Below, piece by piece: positions 1-6,430 of a stretch of DNA of 10,923 bases. How positions within the stretch are numbered: position 1 is the stretch's first letter; each line of letters opens with the position of its first letter. Origin of the DNA: Gammaproteobacteria bacterium (GTDB lineage: Bacteria > Pseudomonadota > Gammaproteobacteria > Pseudomonadales > Pseudohongiellaceae); assembly GCA_002719575.1 (NCBI GenBank), contig PBHS01000023.1:23700-34622 (forward strand). The letters run 5' to 3'. The translations under genes were made by a program, and so were the position numbers. The notes under the pieces are model-generated. The model was not told the origin of the DNA and did no database searches. It saw only the letters and a list, made by a program, of their open reading frames with translations.

Positions 1-1
1 G

Positions 2-568
2 GACAACGTCGTTGAAATCGGCTTGTGGTTCCACGAAGAAGATTTTGAAAAAACTAACGACGTGTACAACCAAGACCTGCGCCTATACCCGCTGCGTGAG
101 GGTTACGAAAATGGTCACCTCATCGTGCCTCCAAACGGGTATGCGATGACACAAGGCTTTCACTCGTTCGACCATCCGGTTCGCATCGACAGCTTTCAGC
201 CACATGGCCATTTGCGCATGAATGCAGCATCGCTAGAAAAGTTCGATCCGAAGACCGGGCGAACGACGTCTATTAGCCAAATCTCCAACTGGAGCGCCAC
301 ATGGCACCACAGCCACATCTACGACCCGGACGTGGCACCACTCCTCGCACCGGGCGAGGTCCTGGTAATTAAGCAGTGGTATGACAACACCGCCGATAAC
401 CCCAACAATCCTGATCCTGATCAGTGGGTGTATGGCGGAAGCCGCACTGGAGACGAAATGTCTCACGCTTGGATTGCCGTGACCCACCTCGATGAGGAGG
501 GCTATGAACAGCTTCTTGCCGAGCGGCGGGATGCCGAGCAGCGCTCTCTTGCTGGCAGCGACGACTAA
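2..568 (+). CDS. Cytochrome c / PHM-like copper monooxygenase, C-terminal part (5' end outside window)
   Basis: This is the last 188 codons of a gene that begins upstream of the window; the frame is open from base 2 and ends with TAA. It aligns without a break to residues 264-448 of the gene at 880-2226, and by eye about three quarters of residues are identical, including the same ending (GSDD). It keeps the features of the second catalytic domain of PHM-type copper enzymes: the Cu(M) His-x-His in QPHGHLRM, the Met ligand in GDEM, and the family segment DNTADNPNNPDPDQW. The N-terminal heme domain and the first copper site would lie outside the window. It is probably periplasmic and oxygen-using, and its substrate is unknown. 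The copy is not a fragment by decay, since the frame is intact and conserved residues are kept. Family assignment is firm; the physiological role is not known. Confidence 0.88.
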   Translation, partial: DNVVEIGLWFHEEDFEKTNDVYNQDLRLYPLREGYENGHLIVPPNGYAMTQGFHSFDHPVRIDSFQPHGHLRMNAASLEKFDPKTGRTTSISQISNWSATWHHSHIYDPDVAPLLAPGEVLVIKQWYDNTADNPNNPDPDQWVYGGSRTGDEMSHAWIAVTHLDEEGYEQLLAERRDAEQRSLAGSDD

Positions 569-598
569 AACAACACGCTTGAAAGATGTTTCACGGCT

Positions 599-632
599 AA
601 AAGGCCGATCGACTTCCGATCGGCCTTTTTTT
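599..632 (+). terminator. Rho-independent terminator after the first monooxygenase copy
   Basis: A perfect 12-bp stem (599-610 with 618-629, core AAGGCCGATC) encloses a 7-base loop and runs into seven T residues (626-632). It lies 31 bases past the TAA stop. It separates the two paralogues, which therefore probably have separate transcripts rather than one operon. Confidence 0.9.
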
Positions 633-879
633 CACGCGCAAAAAACACATGCCATGCGCTAACACTGGCTGGAAACTCGCGCCGAGTCCCTGAAAAACAC
701 TTCTTAAGCCTCAGATCAGGGATCCGTTATCCCTAGCGGAGAAGGAAATGAAGACCGCAACAAACTCGACCAAAATGCCGGTTTTTTACTAGGGTTTTAA
801 GGAGTAGACTCTATCTATAACAAAAAAGCCGTGGATTTGGTTTCCAACCCAACACGGTCTGGTCAAAAGGGAGAGAAAT
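633..879 (+). promoter_or_regulatory. Leader region of the second monooxygenase copy: possible promoter, mini-ORF and hairpin
   Basis: This 247-base gap follows a terminator and must hold the promoter of the next gene. TATAAC at 816-821 matches five of six bases of a -10 box, but no good -35 box is seen at the right distance. Three small elements are visible: a hairpin at 718-734 (AGGGAT/ATCCCT, 5-base loop); a 14-codon frame at 748-792 (MKTATNSTKMPVFY) with GGAG six bases before its ATG; and an imperfect hairpin at 829-857 (CCGTG and TTGG pairing with CCAA and CACGG) just before the ribosome binding site at 869-875. These could be chance. None matches a riboswitch or attenuator that I recognise. 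Confidence 0.3.
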
Positions 880-2226
880 ATGATGAACGCCAGAGTCTGG
901 TCAGCAATTGCCACTTTTGCCCTGTTGGCGGGAACTACGAAGGTAGCTGCCCAGTCAGGCCACGAGCTGGCCTATAATGGCCAGATTGGCCGAATCATCA
1001 ACGAGAATTGCGTGGTCTGCCACCAGAAAGGTGGGATTGGCCCGATGGCCTTCGAGAACTACGAACAGGTGCGACCTTGGGCACCGCTGATTGCCTACCG
1101 GGTCGCTAATCGAGAAATGCCCCCCTATGCTTACGATCGACATATCGGCATTCAGGATCTGCTTGGCGACTGGCGGCTTAAGCAGCGTGAAATCGATGCG
1201 ATCGTGGCTTGGGTAGAAGCCGGTGCTCCGATGGGCGATCCCGAGAAGGCGCCACCACCAGTACAAGTCAAGGACCCTAGCGAATGGAACTTTGCTGCCG
1301 AGCTCGGACAGCCAGATTTGATCGTGGCTTCCAGCTCCTACGACATTCCTGCGAACGGCAATGACCTCTGGAGCAGAGAGTTCGTAGACCCTGGCATGAC
1401 AGCCTCACGCTGCATTAAAGCGGTTCAAGTGAAGCCTCGGGGTGATGCGTCCGCAGTCGTTCACCATGCTAATTCGAGTGTCTGGATGGAAGACGAAGAT
1501 GGTGAACTAGAGCGATATGGCATGCTCACGGAATATGCCATGGGCAAATGGGGCGAGATGGTTCCAGAAGGCGTCTGCAGAACCTTACCTGAAGGCGCGA
1601 TGATACAGTGGAACATTCACATGTTTCCGGGCGGTGTGGGCGCGACGGCTCCTGGCACCATTGTCAAAGACAATGTTGTCGAGATCGGCTTGTGGTTCCA
1701 TGAGGATGGTTATGAGACTACTAAGGATGTCTACAAGCAAGACCTTGCCCTGTACCAGATTGAGCCACAGGAAGATCTGATTATCCCGCCTCATGGTTAT
1801 CAGATGACTCAGGGCTTCCACAGTTTCGACCATCCCATCCGACTGGATAGTTTCCAGCCACATGGGCATTTAAGGATGAACGCGGCATCATTGGAGATCT
1901 TCTACCCGGAGACCGGCCGCACAGAAGAGGTCAGTCAGGTCTCAAACTGGAGTGCGACATGGCATCACAGCCATATATACGAGCCCGATGTCGCGCCACT
2001 GCTGCCCGCAGGCGCTGTGTTGGTGCTGAAACAATGGTACGACAATACCGCCAACAACCCGAATAACCCTGATCCAGATCAATGGGTTTATGGCGGTAGC
2101 CGAACTGGCGATGAAATGACACACGCCTGGCTGGCCATCACGCATCTTGACGAGGAGGGCTATCGTTCACTGCTGGCTGAACGACTAGAGCGAGAGCAGC
2201 GTTCTCTAGTGGGCAGCGACGACTAG
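880..2226 (+). CDS. Secreted cytochrome c / PHM-like type II copper monooxygenase, complete
   Basis: A 448-residue protein with a signal peptide at about residues 1-24 (cleavage near KVAA-Q). A c-type heme domain follows: CVVCH at 44-48, with Met80 in REMPPY the probable axial ligand. Two jelly-roll domains of the copper type II ascorbate-dependent monooxygenase (PHM/DBH) kind come next. Copper ligands can be read off: the first site has His195-His196 (VVHHANSS) and His247 (WNIHMF); the second has His328 and His330 (PHGH) and Met413 (GDEM). In the PHM family such enzymes hydroxylate a substrate carbon using O2 and two electrons, one copper storing electrons and the other activating oxygen. 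Here the fused heme probably supplies the electrons; this is inference. The start is the first of two ATGs (880 and 883), with GGGAG six bases ahead. It is a tandem paralogue of the gene ending at 568. It ends in TAG. The substrate is unknown. Confidence 0.9.
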   Translation: MMNARVWSAIATFALLAGTTKVAAQSGHELAYNGQIGRIINENCVVCHQKGGIGPMAFENYEQVRPWAPLIAYRVANREMPPYAYDRHIGIQDLLGDWRLKQREIDAIVAWVEAGAPMGDPEKAPPPVQVKDPSEWNFAAELGQPDLIVASSSYDIPANGNDLWSREFVDPGMTASRCIKAVQVKPRGDASAVVHHANSSVWMEDEDGELERYGMLTEYAMGKWGEMVPEGVCRTLPEGAMIQWNIHMFPGGVGATAPGTIVKDNVVEIGLWFHEDGYETTKDVYKQDLALYQIEPQEDLIIPPHGYQMTQGFHSFDHPIRLDSFQPHGHLRMNAASLEIFYPETGRTEEVSQVSNWSATWHHSHIYEPDVAPLLPAGAVLVLKQWYDNTANNPNNPDPDQWVYGGSRTGDEMTHAWLAITHLDEEGYRSLLAERLEREQRSLVGSDD

Positions 2227-2778
2227 ACGGAATCCCGCCAATCCCTTTGTCGCCGCCACAATTAGTGACCCACGCCGCTGACACAAAAGTCCGACAGTGA
2301 AGGCTATAGAGCCCTTTTCATTCCATCAGCCCGATTGCCTCAGTGTCATGAATCGCCGGAATCTGCTTAGTTTTCTGTGGCCTTCCCCATTCTGTAGCAT
2401 CTTTGCAGACTAGGAGCAGGTCTTGTTGCTTCTCAGCGGCGATCGCATTGGTAAGTTAGCAAGTGGCAGCAGCGACGCAGAAGTCCTAATTAGACGCTAT
2501 TACGAGCGTCTTGAAGCGCCAGTGCAAATTCGGCTCGCTGCGGCTTCATAATCAGTGAACCAAGCGCATAGAAGACAATGTAGTCGCGTTCGCAGCTGCA
2601 GACACAGCTTAGGTGCGTGAAACCTTTTATAATTTCAGTCGATATTGGGCAAAGATCCAGCTGATCCAACATTAGGAATAGTCCGAAGCAGCAATGATTC
2701 AGTTTGAAAGTGCTTAGGAGCGCTTTTCGAGCAAATATTCGGACTCAATCGATTGTCGATTTGAGCAGCCTCTGGCTG
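2227..2778. other. Gene-free region of about 550 bases
   Basis: No convincing gene is seen on either strand. The longest frames are a 60-codon one on the - strand (2490-2672) and a shorter - strand frame of about 40 codons further left (about 2320-2450), whose reading (KQQDLLLVCKDATEWGRP) looks protein-like. Neither has a clear ribosome binding site or a family I recognise. The stretch may be the remnant of a lost gene or long untranslated sequence. A short hairpin at 2302-2313 (GGCT/AGCC) followed by CTTTT is too weak to call a terminator with confidence. Confidence 0.4.
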
Positions 2779-2809
2779 AAAAAAAGCGAGTCATCCGCTC
2801 GCTTTTTTT
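2779..2809. terminator. Strong bidirectional rho-independent terminator
   Basis: A 12-bp stem made of seven A, then GCGAG (2779-2790), pairs with CTCGC and seven T (2798-2809) around a 7-base loop. Because it has A-run and T-run on opposite sides it works in both directions. On the - strand it sits 17 bases past the stop of the gene ending at 2826. On the + strand it is the first strong terminator after the monooxygenase gene. Confidence 0.93.
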
Positions 2810-2825
2810 ATCGCCCGGCCAATGC

Positions 2826-4001
2826 CTACTGCGGGCCCGACATTATCATGGTGTGAACCATGTCCATGGCATCCCTTGAACGATTGCGCTCAGAACGCCC
2901 AAGGTCCCCAAGAGCAGGGCCGCCCTGATTAAAAATCCCGCCTCTGAGGGCGGAGAGCAAATACTCCATCTCATCGGAAATATTAACATCGTCCTTTGTA
3001 AATTCGTCTGCCACTGCCTCAAGTAGTTCATCACGGTTCTCAAGGTTAGGATACGCAATGATGTCTGCGACAGCGGCCTTCAGCCGGTTCAAATTGTCAA
3101 TAATCATCGCGGCCTTCGGCGCTTCAGAATAGAAGGCTGGCGCAATAGCTGGCGCGCTCGGCATATCAACAGGTGCTGGATACACAGTCATGCCTGTGTC
3201 TGAACCGATCTTCGCCCAATAACGCTCCAGCGTGACCGGCACTTTCCCAGCAAACTGGCTGTCCAGCTGACCTACCACGATAGCTTCCAGCGAAGCAAGC
3301 TGCAGCCACTGGTTGGTCCACATCAGAGAACTCAGCCGTGGGAAAGCAGTTTTTGCACCGTCGGCATGCTCATGCGCCAGATACAGGTCAGCGTGCTTGG
3401 GTACGGTAGCCACGGCATGCCGGGCATCTTCGGTCAGATAGGTTTCAATCGCCACTTCTACCGCTGTCCGCTTTTGGGTTCGTGAAGTTGTGTCGTCAGC
3501 AAAAATATTCGCAATACCCCTCTCGAACTTGCGACCCCAGGAAAGCACCCGCCATACATTTTCAGGCAGAGACGCCGATGCTGAGAAAGCGTTCTTTGCG
3601 GCTGCATCCGAGTGGTTCTGACGCAGCATTCTGGCCAACGCGATTCGAGCCTGGATTTCCAGTTCGCCATATGGGCTGCCCATATTCATCGGCATATCAC
3701 TGCTGCCATGACCCATGTGAGCATGACCATTCATGTCCTTCGCCATGTCAAGCTGCATCTGGACTTCGATCCGCGCCTGCATGGTTTCAGGATTGGCGTT
3801 GATTTCGGCCATCGCATCCAAAAACGCAGCCTGAGTAACATCGAACGCGTTATAAAGCCTGGCCACCTCTGGAAATTCTTCAGCCAAAGCACTCGTCTGA
3901 GCGCTGGCGGTGGTAGCTAGGCCAGCACACAACATGACACCTACCGCAAAGGCGAGTCTGCGTTTAAGGATTCTTTCAAGAGATTTATTTCTTATTGCCA
4001 T
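2826..4001 (-). CDS. Secreted protein of unknown function with a His/Met-rich segment
   Basis: A 391-residue protein with a clear signal peptide: basic N-terminus (KSLERILKRR), hydrophobic core at about 16-32 and a cleavage site at ASA-Q (34/35). I do not recognise the family. The striking part is residues 86-107, with five Met and three His in short spacing (MNGHAHMGHG, then MPMNMG). This resembles copper-binding Met/His motifs of periplasmic proteins, but metal binding is inference. A second His cluster is at LAHEHADG (209-216). The rest looks mainly helical. The ATG at 4001 has AGGA eight bases ahead. The gene is transcribed alone, converges on the copper monooxygenase gene and shares its downstream terminator. 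A link to copper handling or heme/copper enzyme function is attractive but rests on proximity and composition only. Confidence 0.8.
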   Translation of the reverse strand: MAIRNKSLERILKRRLAFAVGVMLCAGLATTASAQTSALAEEFPEVARLYNAFDVTQAAFLDAMAEINANPETMQARIEVQMQLDMAKDMNGHAHMGHGSSDMPMNMGSPYGELEIQARIALARMLRQNHSDAAAKNAFSASASLPENVWRVLSWGRKFERGIANIFADDTTSRTQKRTAVEVAIETYLTEDARHAVATVPKHADLYLAHEHADGAKTAFPRLSSLMWTNQWLQLASLEAIVVGQLDSQFAGKVPVTLERYWAKIGSDTGMTVYPAPVDMPSAPAIAPAFYSEAPKAAMIIDNLNRLKAAVADIIAYPNLENRDELLEAVADEFTKDDVNISDEMEYLLSALRGGIFNQGGPALGDLGRSERNRSRDAMDMVHTMIMSGPQ

Positions 4002-4198
4002 GATCTATATCCTTTGCTCGTTGCGCAGGAGCTTGTTTGGTACGGATTCCATTTCACCCTAATAATAAGCGACAGTAAGAGCATAAAAGCCGCTTTTTCC
4101 GAAGTCTACCAATTATCGATGCGACAAGACCATCCAATCACAGTCAACCTTTGCTTGTTAGCAACATATTTTGATCTCATTCGCCGGAAAGAATCCGC

Positions 4199-4696
4199 TC
4201 ACAATGAGTTACTCAACAAAACGAAGGTCAGCTGGACCTGCTCGACGCACCAGTAGTACAGCATCCGTTGCGCCTTGGGCTCTGTCGAGGAGTGAGTTAA
4301 CTCTCCGTGTATGACCACATAGCTTCCGACGGAAAGGGCGTGGGGTTGGTCTCCCAACTGAAAGGTCAGATCGCCAGCCACTACCACAGCGAACTCATTA
4401 TGAGTGTGCCAGTGCTAATTAAAATGCGAGCCTGCTGGAAAGATCGCGTAGTGAGTGTTCCCGCCTGTGTCAGGATCGGAACCTTGGCTCGCAGTTCGTA
4501 CTCCAATAGGAAAGCGATTTCCACCACCGGGCGGCCCCCACAGCACATTCGTCAGATCAATAGCTGATGGTTCTTTGGCTAAGACAGCCTGCACAAAGCA
4601 ACACTGGCACAGTAGACAAACGATCTTCACCAGGAACGAAAGTGGGTTAGAATATTTCAGTAGTGTATCCTGCTGTCCGAAAACGAAACAGCCCAA
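4199..4696 (-). pseudogene. Cupin-domain protein gene interrupted by an in-frame amber codon
   Basis: One continuous - strand frame from 4696 to 4199 encodes an exported small cupin, except for a single TAG at 4415-4417. The N-terminal part has a hydrophobic, Cys-rich export signal ending near AVLA, then NVLWGPP and FPIGVRTASQG. Across the stop the cupin motif 1, G-x5-H-x-H-x3-E-x6-G, is kept in exact register (GSHFN, stop, HWHTHNEF), so the stop replaces one residue and no bases were gained or lost. Motif 2 follows (GSYVVIHGELTH), with the usual Pro replaced by His. Such proteins are small metal-binding beta barrels of varied function. The start is unclear: TTG at 4696 and GTG at 4628-4630 are candidates, neither with a good ribosome binding site. 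A recent nonsense mutation is most likely; a sequencing error is possible. Confidence 0.75.
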
Positions 4697-4782
4697 TTGT
4701 GCGTTTTTTTATACCCTCTGGATTATACGCGCCGATGCTAAATACAGAATCAAACCTAATCAGCGATCACAATGGATAATAA

Positions 4783-5967
4783 ATGCCATTTAGAATAACA
4801 ACTTCGAGAAGCTATGATCGCCAACGAAATCGCACTGGCCTGATCTTGAGCGCCAGCGCAATTCTGCTTCTGTCTGCCTACTTATTCAATAATTTAGGCT
4901 GGCGACAGGCAAGCCTATTTCTTGTAGGAGTGATGGCTGGTGTTATTCTCTATCACGCCGCGTTCGGCTTCACAGCAGCGTGGCGGGAGATTGCACTTAC
5001 GGGTCGCAGTGCTGGTCTGCGGGCGCAAATGATCATGCTGGGCACTACAGTCATGATCTTTACCCCTTTAATCGCACAGGATGAGTTATTTGGCATTCCT
5101 ATTCGCGGCAGTATCGCTCCGATAAATCTTGGCGTGGTATGTGGCGCCTTTATCTTCGGCATAGGTATGCAGCTGGGAGGAGGGTGTGCCTCTGGGACGC
5201 TCTCAACTGCCGGCGGGGGTAATTTGCGCATGCTGGTCACCCTAGTTTGGTTTGTCATCGGTTCGGTAATCGGTACCTTTCATTGGCAGAACTGGCAGGG
5301 CGCACCTGGCTTTAATCCAATAGCCTTGTCCGATAAGTTCGGTGTCACTGGCGGGATCTTGCTCAGTCTGCTTCTATTTGTCTTAGTCTATCTGACTGCG
5401 GTGGCATATGAGAAGCGCAAGCACGATGATGTGATTGCAACCACAAGCGTCACCTCTCCCTCTTTACTACGAGGCCCATGGCCACTATTGGCTGGAGCGC
5501 TCGCGCTGGCCGCGGTAAACATCGCGACTCTGGTGCTCGCGGGCCGACCCTGGGGTGTAACTGCCAGCTTTGCTCTGTGGGGTGCGAAGATACTCAGCGC
5601 TACTGGTGTTAATATCTCGCACTGGGCGTACTGGGCTCGCCCCGATCTGAACGCAGCATTAAATGCTAGCGTGTTTCACGATATATCTTCAATGATGAAC
5701 TTCGGCATTATGCTGGGGGCACTAGCAGCTGCTAGCCTCGCAAATAATATTTCGCAGTCTATTTACATTCCAGCACGGTCCCTTCTGGCCTCGGTATTAG
5801 GGGGACTTCTCCTTGGCTATGGCGCCCGGATTGCCTATGGCTGCAATATCGGCGCCTATTTTGGTGGTATTTCTTCTACGAGCCTACACGGGTGGCTGTG
5901 GTTTGCGGCCGCTTTTGCTGGCAGCAGTGTTGGTACAAGACTTAGACCATGGTTCGGCTTGCGCTAA
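4783..5967 (+). CDS. YeeE/YedE-family membrane transporter (sulfur/selenium compound uptake)
   Basis: A 394-residue polytopic inner-membrane protein of the YeeE/YedE (DUF395, TsuA) family, with about ten hydrophobic segments spread over the full length. The family signature appears twice, as expected from its internal pseudo-repeat: GGGCASGTLSTAGGGN with Cys135, and GYGARIAYGCNIGAYFGG with Cys354. In characterised members the conserved cysteines pass thiosulfate or a related anion through the membrane by transient contacts; YedE has been linked to selenium metabolism. The substrate here cannot be told from sequence. The usual partner, a TusA-like small sulfurtransferase, is not next to it. 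Length matches the YedE type. The ATG at 4783 has only a weak TGGA ahead of it, so expression may be low or the start may differ slightly. It is divergent from the broken cupin gene and stands alone. Confidence 0.85.
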   Translation: MPFRITTSRSYDRQRNRTGLILSASAILLLSAYLFNNLGWRQASLFLVGVMAGVILYHAAFGFTAAWREIALTGRSAGLRAQMIMLGTTVMIFTPLIAQDELFGIPIRGSIAPINLGVVCGAFIFGIGMQLGGGCASGTLSTAGGGNLRMLVTLVWFVIGSVIGTFHWQNWQGAPGFNPIALSDKFGVTGGILLSLLLFVLVYLTAVAYEKRKHDDVIATTSVTSPSLLRGPWPLLAGALALAAVNIATLVLAGRPWGVTASFALWGAKILSATGVNISHWAYWARPDLNAALNASVFHDISSMMNFGIMLGALAAASLANNISQSIYIPARSLLASVLGGLLLGYGARIAYGCNIGAYFGGISSTSLHGWLWFAAAFAGSSVGTRLRPWFGLR

Positions 5968-5998
5968 TCGTTAAGCGCTTGTTAATAACTTTGGCTCC

Positions 5999-6410
5999 AT
6001 GAGTACTCCCCTACTTCCCCAAGCGTTCCACCCTGAAAGCAGATCTGTTTGTTCAGCGGGATAAACATTGGTCGTTTTTTCAAACCCAGGTTGCCCTTCT
6101 GAGCACTATAATCAGCGCCGAGCGCATGAAGCTTAAGTCCAGCTGCGAACCTCTTGCGCTGATTAACTCTTCATAGTTTCTGCTTCGTGAGGATCCCGCG
6201 ACAAGAACAAGCGCCCGGAATCTGCTGAAAGAGGTGGTCACCCAGATCACGCGAGTCAGCGTAAACATTGAGGTCACTCTAGATTTGGATGATAGCCAGA
6301 CCATTACCAAAATGCTTACCAACCCAAGCGTTGGTGACCTTATGCTAGCGGTTGGCAAGCCAGTCTGCGCTCTTTTCAACGCATCTTTGATCGTCTTAAT
6401 TCGGGCTTAA
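5999..6410 (+). pseudogene. modE: Decayed modE molybdate-responsive regulator, with internal deletion and amber codon
   Basis: ModE is a DNA-binding regulator with an N-terminal winged helix and two C-terminal molybdate-binding Mop domains, about 260 residues in all. Here only about 136 codons remain. The frame 6024-6107 reads like the beginning of ModE (LKADLFVQRD, then TQVALLSTI). The recognition helix, the dimerisation part and most of the first Mop domain are missing. At 6150 the end of Mop 1 resumes (PLALINSS), then TAG at 6174-6176 stands where the family has Trp, followed by FLLREDPATRTSARNLL. The final Mop domain then runs to TAA at 6408-6410, including VTLDLDDS, TNPSVGDL and VCALFNAS. 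An ATG at 5999 is in a different frame, suggesting a further one-base indel near 6023. It converges on modC. The relic should be non-functional as a regulator. Confidence 0.8.
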
Positions 6411-6430
6411 AGCCTGACTCATAACGATAG

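Noticed and set aside
2490-2672. A 60-codon - strand open frame with an ATG in the gap.
   Set aside because: No ribosome binding site, no recognisable family and a low-information length. It is noted only as a possible remnant within the gap entry.
4014-4256. An 80-codon + strand open frame upstream of the His/Met-rich protein gene.
   Set aside because: It begins at a non-ATG codon without a ribosome binding site, reads through the upstream region of one - strand gene and the end of the cupin relic, and shows no family features.
5961-5985. Hairpin GCGCT/AGCGC overlapping the stop of the YedE-like gene as a terminator.
   Set aside because: Only five base pairs with an eight-base loop, and the following T run is broken (TTGTTAATAAC).
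4415-6176. Idea that TAG is recoded as an amino acid, because two conserved motifs (cupin, ModE) are interrupted by TAG.
   Set aside because: The monooxygenase at 880-2226 ends in TAG exactly where its paralogue ends in TAA, and the right-edge gene also ends in TAG before a terminator. TAG therefore works as a stop. The modE remnant also has a large deletion, so decay explains it better.
6080-6379. A 99-codon - strand open frame downstream of modC.
   Set aside because: It is the reverse shadow of the modE remnant, whose + strand reading matches the Mop domain. The - strand frame is rich in Ser and Arg, with no motif.
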